DNA from: Phycisphaerae bacterium
GTDB lineage: Bacteria; Planctomycetota; Phycisphaerae; SM23-33
Direction of reading: 5' to 3'
Assembly: GCA_011050235.1 (NCBI GenBank)
Contig: DRGC01000089.1
Span: 1 to 46,479, forward strand
Length of the DNA: 46,479 bases
Each line of letters begins with the position of its first letter. The stretch's first letter is position 1. The translations under genes were made by a program, and so were the position numbers. The notes beneath the pieces were generated by a model. It was not told the origin of the DNA. It did not search any database and saw only the letters and a list, made by a program, of their open reading frames with translations. This document shows, one piece after another, positions 1 through 8,699 of this stretch.

Positions 1-467
1 CGTCGACAAGGCCGTCGGCGTTGGCATCGCCGAGCTCGAAGCCGACCCCGGCGGCTCCGTAGCTGTGCTTCATGATGGCCAGGTCCGTGGCGTTGACCAT
101 CAGATCGCCGTTGAAGTCGGGGACGATTCGTATCGCATCGGCCCCTTGAAGCCCCGTGCCATCCATCAGCAGGCCCGTCAGGGTCAAGTCGGTCATCCCC
201 GGCTCGATGCCCAGCGCCTGCATCTCGAAGTGTATGACCAAGTCCAGCAGCAAATCGCCATCGACGTCCTCGAACGAGACGTGCCAACTGCCGTCGGGCA
301 TTAGTCTGGGGCCCACGCCGTTCAGCAGAAGCGTGTCCAGGGAGATCTCGGTCACGTCCAGCTCTTCGCTGCCGTAGACGACCACAGGCAGGAGGCCCAT
401 CGACTTGAGGTTGACGCTGTTGGCATCGCTGCCGGGCTTGATGTCCAGACTCACCGAGACGATTTCG
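1..467. repeat. Duplicated 467-bp gene segment, copy 1 (partner 1436-1902)
   Basis: Bases 1-467 align to 1436-1902 with a constant offset of 1435 and no indels. I counted about 19 mismatches, i.e. about 96% identity. The segment codes for the SLDIKPGSD module and dockerin-like repeats of two tandem paralogous genes. Identity falls off sharply at 467/1902, where the N-terminal domains diverge. This fits either a recent tandem duplication followed by domain replacement, or gene conversion limited to the 3' halves. The left boundary lies outside the window. Confidence 0.9.
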
Positions 468-1111
468 GCCGGCCCGAGGATTGTGCCTGTCGTGGTCGAG
501 CTCAAGTAGCTGTAGCTGGACCAATTGATCGGGGCGGGGGAGTTGGGGTGGAGGATACGGAAAGTGAATATCAGGCCGTCCAATGCCGCTCCGCCGACCT
601 GCCTGGCCTTGAAGATCAGGCTTTGGCCATCTCCAGCGATTTGCCCCGGGTAGAGCATTGAAGGAACGACCCAGATGACGTAGGGGGCGCCTACATACTC
701 GCTGGGCGCGTGCCAGGTGTTATCGATGGTCCAGTCCTTGGGGCCCACCGGAGTGTCCGAGTCCGACAGCAGCGTCCACGTGGCCCCGTCGGTCGAGTAC
801 GAGCCATAAACGTATCGCTCGTAGGTGGCGGGGTTGTTGGCGGCGATGTAATCCCATTTCTGCAGGAGCGTCCCCGTATGGCCACCGTACGATTGCGCGG
901 GCGCCTGGTTGATGATCGCCGATGCATCGAAGCCGGACAGCCCGACGTTCACAAACCACGACGACCCGCCGCCGTAGACGTCGTAGATGTACTCCCAGTT
1001 CCCGTCAGGCAACTGATCGTACTGCACCTCCATGTAAGGGACATTGGTAGCCTCAGCCTGCGAAGCCATCGCGATAACCAACACCAGTGCGCATGTCGTT
1101 AGTTGTTTCAT
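1..1111 (-). CDS. Secreted dockerin-like protein, C-terminus cut by the window edge
   Basis: The frame is open from ATG 1109-1111 to the window edge, giving about 370 residues without a stop, so the 3' end is missing. GGGAGA lies 8 nt before the ATG. The N-terminus is a Sec signal peptide (MKQLTTCALVLVIAMASQAEA). The middle is an unrecognised secreted domain. It is followed by a region starting SLDIKPGSDANSVNLKS, a module I know from secreted planctomycete proteins, and then a dockerin-like repeat (DFNGDLMVNATDLAIMKHSYG, then DANADGLVD at the edge) with Ca-loop-like Asp/Asn spacing. Its downstream neighbour has the same architecture and a nearly identical 3' half, so a PEP-CTERM sorting tail probably follows off the window. 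Likely cell-surface or exported; biochemical role unknown. Confidence 0.75.
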   Translation of the reverse strand, partial: MKQLTTCALVLVIAMASQAEATNVPYMEVQYDQLPDGNWEYIYDVYGGGSSWFVNVGLSGFDASAIINQAPAQSYGGHTGTLLQKWDYIAANNPATYERYVYGSYSTDGATWTLLSDSDTPVGPKDWTIDNTWHAPSEYVGAPYVIWVVPSMLYPGQIAGDGQSLIFKARQVGGAALDGLIFTFRILHPNSPAPINWSSYSYLSSTTTGTILGPAEIVSVSLDIKPGSDANSVNLKSMGLLPVVVYGSEELDVTEISLDTLLLNGVGPRLMPDGSWHVSFEDVDGDLLLDLVIHFEMQALGIEPGMTDLTLTGLLMDGTGLQGADAIRIVPDFNGDLMVNATDLAIMKHSYGAAGVGFELGDANADGLVD

Positions 1112-1304
1112 GAGCTAATCTCCCGAATAGAACAAGGCCTGAATCCAACTCCAAAGAACAGTCACGTCCTTCTCCAACCCCAGCCATCGGGCCGGGATCG
1201 ACGTACTCAACCATATCACATCTACTACTGCCACCCATCAGCGCGGACCTTCCTCCGCTGCAGCACACGCAGGCGCCCAGGGCCAGCAGTCTATTTGGGA
1301 TGAT

Positions 1305-2615
1305 CTATGGGCGTCTGCGTCTGCGAAACAGTCCAATCGCTCCGCATCCCATGACGAGAAGCGTGGCCGGTTCGGGGACAGCCCCCGTCGGCGCCTCGAA
1401 GCCGAAGCTGGCTTTCAGGATGGCCAGGTCCGTGGCGTCGACAAGGCCGTCGGCGTTGGCATCGCCGAACTCGAAGCCGACCCCGGCGGTTCCGTAGCTG
1501 TGCTTCATGATGGCCAGGTCCGTGGCGTTGACCATCAGATCGCCGTTGAAGTCGGGGACGATTCGTATCGCATCGGCCCCTTGAAGCTCCGCGCCATCCA
1601 TCAGCACGCCCGTCAGGGCCAGTTCGGTCATCCCCGGCTCGATGCCCAGCGCCTGCATCTCGAAGTGCACGAGCAAGTCGAGCAGCAAATCGCCATCCAC
1701 GTCCTCGAACGAGACGTGCCAACTGCCGTCGGGCATTAGTCTGGGGCCCACGCCGTTCAGCAGAAGCGTGTCCAGATCGATCTCGGTCAGGTCCAGCTCG
1801 TCGCTGCCGTAGACGACAACAGGCAGGAGGCCCATCGACTTGAGGTTGACGCTGTTGGCATCGCTGCCGGGCTTGATGTCCAGACTCACCGAGACGATTT
1901 CGACAACCGGCCCGATGGTCGTCCCGGACACCAGGTCAGGATCTCCGGTGGTGTAGTTAGTCCATGTCTCCCACTGGACATCTCCTGGAGAGTATGGGTG
2001 GACGATGCGGAACGTCAGAAGCAAGCCGGCAAGGTACTGAAAATTCGTGACGCCGCTGGCGTTCTGCCACGTAACGCCATCCTCGTCGACGAGCCCCGGC
2101 TGATTCCAGAAGCTCAGTTCGTGAGCGTACTCATCGCCCGTGTGCCACTGGTTGATCATGCCCCACGCGGCGTTGGGGTCGGCCGGGTCGGGCAAGACCC
2201 ACTCATGGACGCCGGGGGATACTTCATCCCAATACGAGGGGTACTCCGTGCGCAGCTGGTAGCCCATCCACCAGGAGAGCCCTTCGGTCGTGTGGTCATC
2301 CCACCGCTGGGTAAGCCCGGTGTACTCGGCCCATTCGCTGTAGTATTGGTTGACGATCTGCGTCCCGTCGAACCCTCTCAAATACACATCTCTCGTCCAG
2401 GCATGGTTCTGGCCGTCGGCGGCCGTGGAACCCACGACGTCGTAGACATATTCCCACATGCCCGGGAAGTCATCACCGGCGCCGAGCTGTCGATACGAAA
2501 TGCATTCCACGTACGTGTCCCCGGGCACAAACGAGCGCGTCCCTGCCCCGGCCTGAGCTACCATGATTAGGCAGCCAAGAAGCACTGTTCCTGTTTGGAG
2601 TCTTGTTCGTTTCAT
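1305..2615 (-). CDS. PEP-CTERM protein with dockerin-like repeats
   Basis: 436 residues. Starts GTG 2618 and ATG 2615 are adjacent; ATG 2615 is preferred because AAGGA lies 8 nt upstream. A Sec signal peptide (TVLLGCLIMVAQAGAG) precedes an aromatic-rich N-terminal domain of about 210 residues that I do not recognise. Next comes the SLDIKPGSD module with an acidic FEDVDGDLLLDLL stretch, then two dockerin-like Ca-loop repeats (DFNGDLMVNATDLAIM and GDANADGLVDATDLAILK). The C-terminus is a textbook PEP-CTERM signal: VPEPATLLV, a short hydrophobic helix and RRRRR. Proteins of this kind are processed by an exosortase and delivered to the envelope or extracellular matrix. The exosortase itself is not in the window. 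From the SLDIKPGSD module onward the gene is ~96% identical in DNA to the neighbour at 1-467. Confidence 0.85.
   Translation of the reverse strand: MKRTRLQTGTVLLGCLIMVAQAGAGTRSFVPGDTYVECISYRQLGAGDDFPGMWEYVYDVVGSTAADGQNHAWTRDVYLRGFDGTQIVNQYYSEWAEYTGLTQRWDDHTTEGLSWWMGYQLRTEYPSYWDEVSPGVHEWVLPDPADPNAAWGMINQWHTGDEYAHELSFWNQPGLVDEDGVTWQNASGVTNFQYLAGLLLTFRIVHPYSPGDVQWETWTNYTTGDPDLVSGTTIGPVVEIVSVSLDIKPGSDANSVNLKSMGLLPVVVYGSDELDLTEIDLDTLLLNGVGPRLMPDGSWHVSFEDVDGDLLLDLLVHFEMQALGIEPGMTELALTGVLMDGAELQGADAIRIVPDFNGDLMVNATDLAIMKHSYGTAGVGFEFGDANADGLVDATDLAILKASFGFEAPTGAVPEPATLLVMGCGAIGLFRRRRRP
1436..1902. repeat. Duplicated 467-bp gene segment, copy 2 (partner 1-467)
   Basis: This is the second copy of the segment described at 1-467, lying inside the complete PEP-CTERM/dockerin-like gene. 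Several mismatches change residues, for example VIHF versus LVHF and TGLQGAD versus AELQGAD. Both reading frames stay open, so both copies appear to be under coding constraint. Confidence 0.9.
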
Positions 2616-2707
2616 CACGTTGTTCCTTTCCTAAACGTCATCCTCATTGTGACTGTCACCCGCTCAACCCAATGCCACGGGTCCATGTTCGTTTTCCCAC
2701 CAGCGCT

Positions 2708-2992
2708 TTACGCTTCATAGCGGCGTTGACGGGCAAGGAGGCTCAATGCGCCCAGCGCAAGTAGCCCCATCGTCGCCGGCTCGGGGATCGGCTCGCCAAA
2801 GGCCGACTCCGACCAGCCCAAGTCCAGCCGCAGCAGCGCCAGGTCCGTGGCGTCGACAAGGCCGTCGGCGTTGGCATCGCCGAACGGGTCGCCCCAGCAG
2901 TAAATGCGGTTATTCTCGATGATGGGCGTTGCCGCCGCAGGGGCCGCGCACAGACCAACCGTCATAGCCATCGTAGCTACGAGGGTCCGCAT
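2708..2992 (-). CDS. Very small dockerin-like PEP-CTERM protein
   Basis: 94 residues from ATG 2990-2992; an upstream start at 3043 would put a basic, non-signal stretch in front of the signal peptide. A purine-rich GAGAAAGG sits directly before the ATG. The protein is little more than a Sec signal peptide (MRTLVATMAMTVGLCAAPAAA), one dockerin-like Ca loop (GDANADGLVDATDLALLRLD) and a PEP-CTERM tail (PIPEPATMGLLALGALSLLARQRR). It lacks the 200-residue N-terminal domain and SLDIKPGSD module of its neighbours. It may be a deletion derivative or a real minimal surface protein. The loop residues DANADGLVDATDLA match the neighbour exactly, pointing to common origin. Low-confidence function; clear sorting signals. 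Confidence 0.65.
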   Translation of the reverse strand: MRTLVATMAMTVGLCAAPAAATPIIENNRIYCWGDPFGDANADGLVDATDLALLRLDLGWSESAFGEPIPEPATMGLLALGALSLLARQRRYEA

Positions 2993-3216
2993 CCTTTCTC
3001 TCCCACGTGTCCATCTCGAGCCCCTGTCCCCAAATGCGGGCAAAGACTCTCCACCGCGCCTCTAATTCAACTCCTTAGGATAACGACCAATCTGTTCGAG
3101 TCAAGACAAGAACGGAAATTATCCCGTCTCCGGTCCCGACGCGTCGGGACACACCCTACGGACAAACCAACATGCAATGAGTTCTCATAAGCTGTGCGAC
3201 TTTCTGTGTGTTCGTT

Positions 3217-3300
3217 TCAGTTCCGCCTTCGCTTCAACAGCGCCGCCGCGCCCATAGCCAGCAGGCTCAGCGTGGCGGGCCCGGGGATCGCGGCGGCCAT
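3217..3300 (-). pseudogene. Remnant of a PEP-CTERM gene tail
   Basis: On the minus strand a 27-residue stretch ends at a stop at 3217-3219. It reads A-A-I-P-G-P-A-T-L, a hydrophobic helix, then KRRRN, which is a PEP-CTERM sorting tail with PGP in place of PEP. The frame continues back to 3444 but codes for basic, low-complexity sequence without a signal peptide, overlapping the dnaE promoter and start. I read it as the surviving 3' end of a lost family member, which would make four in a row on this strand. It also argues that dnaE does not begin at the far-upstream 3194 start. Confidence 0.4.
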
Positions 3301-3361
3301 CGCTATTCTTCCCGGGACAGTCGAACAAGTTCCCCGCAGGCGACCGGCAAACAAGAACCGC

Positions 3362-3390
3362 TTGGTCGGGGTTGGCGCGTGTGGTATCAT
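3362..3390 (+). promoter_or_regulatory. Candidate sigma-70 promoter of dnaE
   Basis: TTGGTC at 3362-3367, a 17-bp spacer and TATCAT at 3385-3390. Transcription would start near 3397, upstream of both plausible dnaE starts (3419 and 3431) and downstream of the 3194 start. The -35 box is weak (3 of 6) and the -10 box is good (5 of 6). Confidence 0.4.
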
Positions 3391-3430
3391 CCGCCGGCTT
3401 GGCCGCCGCGACGGTCGCATGGAAGCGAGT

Positions 3431-6400
3431 ATGGACGGATTCACCCACCTTCACGTGCACTCACATTACTCCCTGCTCGATGGGGCCAATCGGATCGGGG
3501 ACCTGGTCGCCGTCGCCGGTGAGTTTGGGATGGACGCCCTGGCCCTGACCGACCACGGGAACCTGTTCGGGGCGGTCGACTTCTACACGGCCGCGACCGA
3601 AGCCGGCATCAAGCCCATCCTGGGGCTCGAGGCGTACATCTCGCCGACGACGCGTCAGGATCGGACGATGGCCAATATCTCCGCCGCCTCCAGCCACGTC
3701 GTTCTGCTGGCCATGAACCAGACGGGCTGGCGAAACCTGATGAAGCTTTCGTCGCGGGCGTATCTGGAGGGCTTTTACTATCGCCCGCGCATCGACCGCG
3801 AGCTGCTGGCTGAACTGAACGAGGGGCTGATCTGCATGACGGCCTGTTTGGGCGGGCAGGTGCCCTCGGCCCTGCTGTCGGGCAAGGGCGACCAGGCCCG
3901 AACGTTCGCCGGCCAGTACCTGGACATCTTCGGCCGCGAGCGATTCTTTATCGAACTGCAGGATGCCGGCCTGCCCGAGCAGCGCCAGGTGAACCCGCTG
4001 CTGCTGGCGCTGGCCGACGAGCTCGGCGTTGAGGTCGTCGGCACCAACGACGTGCACTTCCTGCGGCGCGACGACAAGCGCGCCCATGAAGTTCTCACCT
4101 GCATCGCCACCGGCCGAACGCTCGACGATCCGGGGCGGCTGGAATACTCCGAGGAGCTCTACCTCAAGAGCCCTGCCGAGATGCGGCAGGTCTTCGCGTT
4201 CTGCCCGCGGGCGGCCGACAACACGCTGACCATCGCCGAGATGTGCGACGTGAAGCTCGACTTCTCGGCGAAGTATTTACCCTCCTTCGCCACGCCCGAC
4301 GGCAAGACTGCCGATCAGTACATCCGCGAACTGGCCGAAAAGGGCTTGCGGCAGCGCTTCGACGGCGGCGACCCGCCGGTGGAGTATCGCGACCGCCTCG
4401 ACCGGGAGTTGCGGGTCATCGCGGACAAGGGGTACAGCAGCTATTTCTTGATCGTCAACGACTTCGTCCAGTTCGCTCACGCCAACAGCATCCCGGCGGC
4501 CCCGCGCGGCAGCGGCGTGGCGACGCTGCTGGGCTACGCGTTGGGCATCGCCAACGTCGATCCGATCCACTACGGCCTGCTGTTCGAACGCTTCACCGAT
4601 CCGCAGCGTGATGAAGACCCGGACATGGACATCGACATCTGCCAGGACGGCCGCGCCCGAGTCCTCCAGTATGTCCGCGAAAAATACGGGCACGTCGCCC
4701 AGGTGATCACCTACGGAACGCTCAAGCCGCGGGCGGTCCTTCGCGATGTGGGGCGCGTGATGGGCATGCCCATCCCGGACGTCGACGTGATCTGCAAGAA
4801 GATCCCTGAGGGCTTGAATGTCACGCTCGACAGCGCCCTCGAAAGTGAGCCCGAACTCCAGCGGATGGTCGAGACCGACGATCGGATCCGCCAGATGGTC
4901 GACTACGGCCGCTCGCTCGAAGGCCTGGCCCGCCACAGCGGGGTCCATGCTGCAGCCGTCATCGTGGCCGATCAGGCGTTGGAGAACCTGCTCCCGCTGT
5001 GCCGACAAGCCGACAGCGAGGACGTCATCACCCAATGGGACGGTCCCACCTGCGAGAAGATCGGGCTGATGAAGATGGACTTCCTCGGTCTGCGGACGCT
5101 GAGCATTATCCAGCGGGCCCACGAACTCGTGCGAGACCGCACCGGCGAGGATATCGACCCCGAGAAGCTCACGCTGGACGACCCGGCGGTATTTGAGCTT
5201 TTCTGCGCCGGCCAGACCGACGGCGTGTTCCAGTTCGAATCTGAAGGGATGAAGAACGTCCTGACCCAGATGCGGCCGAACCGGATCGAGGACCTCATCG
5301 CCGCCAACGCTATGTACCGCCCCGGGCCCATGGAGTTGATCCCCAGCTACTGCGCCCGCAAGCACCAGCGCGAGGCCGTCCCGTCGGTCCACAAGCTGGT
5401 CGACGATGTCCTCGCCGAGACCTACGGCGTGATGTGCTATCAGGAACAGGTGATGCAGGTCCTCAGCCGCCTGGGGCAATTCCCGCTGAGCCGGGCCCTG
5501 ACGCTGATCAAGGCGATCTCCAAGAAGAAGGAAGAAACCATCGCCGCCGAGCGCCCGAACTTCATCACCGGCGCGAAGGCCAACGGTATCGTCGAGGGGG
5601 AAGCCCAGGAGCTTTTCGATTTGATCCTGAGGTTCGCCGGCTACGGGTTCAACAAGGCCCACTCCACGCGCTACGCGATCGTGGCCTACCAGACCGCCTA
5701 CTTCAAGGTCCACCACCCGCTGGAGTTCATGGCCGCTCTGCTGACGTTCGAGAGCGGCGACACCGACAAGGTCGTGCAATACATGTCCGAAGCGGCGCGG
5801 ATGAAGGTCGGCATCGCCCCGCCGGATATCAACACCTGCGGCAAGGATTTCGCCGTCGACGGCGATTCGGTGCGGTTCGGCCTAGCGGCCGTCAAAGGCG
5901 TCGGGGCCAAGGCCGTCGACGCCATTCTCGCCGACAAGGCGACGCTGGATCGGCCCTTCCGCGACCTGTTCGACTTCTGCGAGCACGTCGACGTGCGGGC
6001 GGCCAACCGGGCGACCCTCGAAGCCCTGATCAAGTGCGGCGCCTTCGACGCCCTCGGCGCCCACCGGGCGGCCATGATGGCGGCGCTGGACCAGGCCCTC
6101 TCGCTCGGCCAGTCCGCCGCCGCCGATCGACAGAGCGGCCAGTTGAGCATGTTCGCCGTCACCGACGACGATCGGCCGGCCGCGCGGTTCCCCGACGTCG
6201 AGCCCTGGTCCGAGGCGCAGCTGCTGACGGCGGAGAAGGAAACGCTCGGCTTCTACGTAAGTTCCCACCCGCTGGTCAAGTATGGCCGGGAACTGGCCAG
6301 CCTGACCACCCCGCCGACGTTCGCCCTCGCCCGCACCGACGAGGCCGCGGACCGCACGCCCGTCTGTGTGGGCTGCACCATCGCCGGCGTCCGCCGCGTG

Positions 6401-6943
6401 ACGACGCGCAGCAGCAACCGGCGCATGGCCATGCTGACGCTGGAGGACCTCACCGGCAAGTGCGACGCGGTCGTCTTCCCCGACACCTACGAGCAACTGG
6501 GCGAGCAGCTGGTCGAAGACGCCCTGGTGTTCGTCATCGGCGCAGTCGACCGGTCGCGCGATCGGCCGAACATCCTGGTCAACAAGATCATCCCCATCGA
6601 CCAGGCGATCCAGGAGCTGACCCAGTCCGTCCTGATCCGCCTGCCGGGCGGGATCACCGACGAGATGCTGGAGGGCCTCAAGGCCTGCCTGTCGGCCCAT
6701 CCGGGCCCGGCGCCCGTCCATGTCGAGCTGCAGCCCCAAACACGCGGCGACGTCCGGGCAACCGTCCGGCTGGACGCGCAATGGTCCGTCCAGCCGTCCC
6801 GCCAACTGGCCGACGCCCTGATCGACCTGCTCGGCGACCAGAAGCACCTTGTCCTGCTTCCCAAGCGCCCCACGTCCGATGAGGCCAACGGCCAGCGCCG
6901 CCGCCGCGGTCGAGCCAAAGCCGCCGCCAGCCAGACCAGGTGA
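3431..6943 (+). CDS. dnaE: DNA polymerase III alpha subunit
   Basis: Replicative polymerase of about 1170 residues, the usual DnaE1 size. ATG 3431 is chosen because GGAAG lies 5 nt upstream and the PHP domain starts at once; ATG 3419 is an alternative. The PHP domain opens with THLHVHSHYSLLDG (residues 5-18) and continues with DHGNLFG, LEAYI, CMTACLGG and GTNDVHF. By eye these supply the full set of metal ligands, unlike the decayed set in E. coli. The polymerase core shows PRGSGVATLLGYALG, the catalytic PDMDIDI (about 396-402), MDFLGLRT (about 548), YRPGPMELIP and AGYGFNKAHSTRYA. An OB fold lies near 980-1040. The C-terminus ends in a basic arginine/alanine tail. It is followed by dnaA 242 bp downstream. 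Confidence 0.97.
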   Translation: MDGFTHLHVHSHYSLLDGANRIGDLVAVAGEFGMDALALTDHGNLFGAVDFYTAATEAGIKPILGLEAYISPTTRQDRTMANISAASSHVVLLAMNQTGWRNLMKLSSRAYLEGFYYRPRIDRELLAELNEGLICMTACLGGQVPSALLSGKGDQARTFAGQYLDIFGRERFFIELQDAGLPEQRQVNPLLLALADELGVEVVGTNDVHFLRRDDKRAHEVLTCIATGRTLDDPGRLEYSEELYLKSPAEMRQVFAFCPRAADNTLTIAEMCDVKLDFSAKYLPSFATPDGKTADQYIRELAEKGLRQRFDGGDPPVEYRDRLDRELRVIADKGYSSYFLIVNDFVQFAHANSIPAAPRGSGVATLLGYALGIANVDPIHYGLLFERFTDPQRDEDPDMDIDICQDGRARVLQYVREKYGHVAQVITYGTLKPRAVLRDVGRVMGMPIPDVDVICKKIPEGLNVTLDSALESEPELQRMVETDDRIRQMVDYGRSLEGLARHSGVHAAAVIVADQALENLLPLCRQADSEDVITQWDGPTCEKIGLMKMDFLGLRTLSIIQRAHELVRDRTGEDIDPEKLTLDDPAVFELFCAGQTDGVFQFESEGMKNVLTQMRPNRIEDLIAANAMYRPGPMELIPSYCARKHQREAVPSVHKLVDDVLAETYGVMCYQEQVMQVLSRLGQFPLSRALTLIKAISKKKEETIAAERPNFITGAKANGIVEGEAQELFDLILRFAGYGFNKAHSTRYAIVAYQTAYFKVHHPLEFMAALLTFESGDTDKVVQYMSEAARMKVGIAPPDINTCGKDFAVDGDSVRFGLAAVKGVGAKAVDAILADKATLDRPFRDLFDFCEHVDVRAANRATLEALIKCGAFDALGAHRAAMMAALDQALSLGQSAAADRQSGQLSMFAVTDDDRPAARFPDVEPWSEAQLLTAEKETLGFYVSSHPLVKYGRELASLTTPPTFALARTDEAADRTPVCVGCTIAGVRRVTTRSSNRRMAMLTLEDLTGKCDAVVFPDTYEQLGEQLVEDALVFVIGAVDRSRDRPNILVNKIIPIDQAIQELTQSVLIRLPGGITDEMLEGLKACLSAHPGPAPVHVELQPQTRGDVRATVRLDAQWSVQPSRQLADALIDLLGDQKHLVLLPKRPTSDEANGQRRRRGRAKAAASQTR

Positions 6944-7185
6944 CGCCAGCGATCGTCGCTCGCCAAACGCAGATGTCGACCCCGCGGGCGATTTGTTTGG
7001 TGACGATGTAGAAATTCACGTTGCTTTTTCCCGCGTAATCTGTAAAGTTCACCGTCCGGCGGTGAGTGGATCCAAGGATGGAACACCAATAACGCAGCAC
7101 ACCCCCACGGAGTGGATCTCGCCCGTTTTTCAACGACACACCGGCTTGCATTTCGTACGGCATCCGCCAGGAAAGGCTGCTCCAG

Positions 7186-8532
7186 ATGGCAACGGTCGAT
7201 CGCGCCTTATGGCAGGGAATCATCCAACACGTCGTCGCCTCGGGCGGCAGCATCATCCGCCCGTGGTTCACACAACTCGAACCGATCGCTCTGGAGCACG
7301 GCCTGCTGGAAATCCAGGTCCCCGGCGAGACCGAACGCACCTATTGCCAGCAGAACGCCACGCGCCTGTTCACTGAGGCCGCCCAAGCGACGACCGGCAG
7401 GCTGGTGACCGTGTGTTTCCTGACGGCTGTCCTGGCCGAGCAGGCCAACAACCCCGCCGACGTGATCGAGGTCGACAGCTACAACGCCACCTGGGACGAA
7501 GAGGGCCTGCTGCCCTTCAACGAAGACTACACCTTCAGCGGGTTCGTCACCGGGCCCTGCAACCGCCTGGCCCACGCCGCCAGCCTGGCCGTCAGCGAGT
7601 CGATGGGCAAGACGTACAACCCCCTGTTCCTCCACGGCAGCAGCGGCCTGGGCAAGACCCACCTCCTGCAGGCCACCTGCCAGCGAATTACGGAACTCGC
7701 GCCCGGCGCGCAAATCTACTTCCTGTCCTGCGAGACGTTCGTCAACCATTTCATCCAGGCGGTTGAGCGCGGCCAGTTGCACCAGTTCCGCTACCGTTAT
7801 CGCCACGTGGACGTGCTGGCCATCGATGACATCCAGTTCCTCTCCGACCACGAGCAGACGCAGGAAGAGTTTTTCCACACCTTTAACACCCTCTACCAGG
7901 CGCAGAAGCAGATCATCCTGTCCTCCGACCGCGGCCCGGCGGAGATCGCCGGCCTGGAGGACCGCCTGGTCAGCCGATTCAACTGGGGACTCGTCGCCCG
8001 CATCGACCGCCCATGCTACGAGACGCGCATGGCCATCCTGCACAAGAAGGCCCGGATGCGGGGCCTGGAACTGCCCGAGGATGTCACGTGCTTCATCGCC
8101 GGGACGATCGAATCGAACACGCGCGAACTGGAAGGCGCGATCGCCAAGGTCGCGATGCTGGCCCAGGTGGCCGAGCGGCCGATCGATCTGGATCTGGCCA
8201 GGCGGGCCCTCGGCGCCGATGGGGCCACCTCCGGCGCCGAGATCACCATCGAGGACATCCTCTCAGCAGTGACGTCACGATACAGCGTGCGCCTGGCCGA
8301 CCTGCAGAGCAAGAAGCGCACCCGCTCGATTACCTTCCCCCGCCAGATCTGCATGTATCTGGCGCGGCAGTTGACCCGCCACAGTCTCGAAGAGATCGGT
8401 GGGTACTTCGGCGGGCGCGACCATACCACCGTCCTGCACGCCAACCGGACAATTAAGGACCTCATCCAGCGCGACCCGCAATTGCAGGCCACCGTCGATC
8501 GACTATCGCAAGATATCCGCGCCGTCCGCTAG
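7186..8532 (+). CDS. dnaA: Chromosomal replication initiator DnaA
   Basis: 448 residues, standard size. The AAA+ ATPase that binds DnaA boxes and melts the origin. Seen: Walker A GSSGLGKT near residue 151, Walker B LAIDDIQF near 212, sensor-like ILSSDRGP, an arginine-finger region LEDRLVSRF, and the C-terminal box-binding helix-turn-helix with GGRDHTTVLHANRTI near 409. The N-terminal domain I (ALWQGIIQHVV) is short and divergent, as usual for the family. AGGAAAGG precedes the ATG. The 242 bp upstream hold only a weak promoter-like pair (TTGCTT 7021-7026, TAAAGT 7043-7048). The downstream intergenic region carries a consensus DnaA box, so the gene probably sits beside its own origin. Confidence 0.97.
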   Translation: MATVDRALWQGIIQHVVASGGSIIRPWFTQLEPIALEHGLLEIQVPGETERTYCQQNATRLFTEAAQATTGRLVTVCFLTAVLAEQANNPADVIEVDSYNATWDEEGLLPFNEDYTFSGFVTGPCNRLAHAASLAVSESMGKTYNPLFLHGSSGLGKTHLLQATCQRITELAPGAQIYFLSCETFVNHFIQAVERGQLHQFRYRYRHVDVLAIDDIQFLSDHEQTQEEFFHTFNTLYQAQKQIILSSDRGPAEIAGLEDRLVSRFNWGLVARIDRPCYETRMAILHKKARMRGLELPEDVTCFIAGTIESNTRELEGAIAKVAMLAQVAERPIDLDLARRALGADGATSGAEITIEDILSAVTSRYSVRLADLQSKKRTRSITFPRQICMYLARQLTRHSLEEIGGYFGGRDHTTVLHANRTIKDLIQRDPQLQATVDRLSQDIRAVR

Positions 8533-8565
8533 GTCGCTGGGCCTGTCGGCAAACCTGTGAGCGAG

Positions 8566-8575
8566 TTGTGGATAA
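8566..8575 (-). promoter_or_regulatory. Consensus DnaA box
   Basis: The plus strand reads TTGTGGATAA, so the minus strand carries TTATCCACAA, a perfect match to the DnaA box consensus TTATCCACA. It lies 34 bp after the dnaA stop codon. Confidence 0.7.
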
Positions 8576-8690
8576 GCTATTGTTGCTGCTGTGTGCTACG
8601 GAAACATAGACTTCCCAACACGGGACTCCCCGGCGGCTTACCGCAACCCGGCAGCACTAACCGATCTCTCCTAACAGCGCCGCCGACAGG

Positions 8691-8699
8691 TTTTCCACA
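8691..8699 (+). promoter_or_regulatory. Near-consensus DnaA box
   Basis: TTTTCCACA differs from TTATCCACA at one base. It is on the opposite strand to the box at 8566 and about 120 bp away, at the left edge of the G-poor stretch. Confidence 0.45.

Noticed and set aside
3194-3430. 79-residue N-terminal extension of DnaE
   Set aside because: It runs through a candidate promoter and a PEP-CTERM remnant on the other strand, and the PHP domain begins right after ATG 3431.
4277-5779. 500-residue frame antisense to dnaE
   Set aside because: Overlaps the catalytic core of DnaE; composition is that of a shadow.
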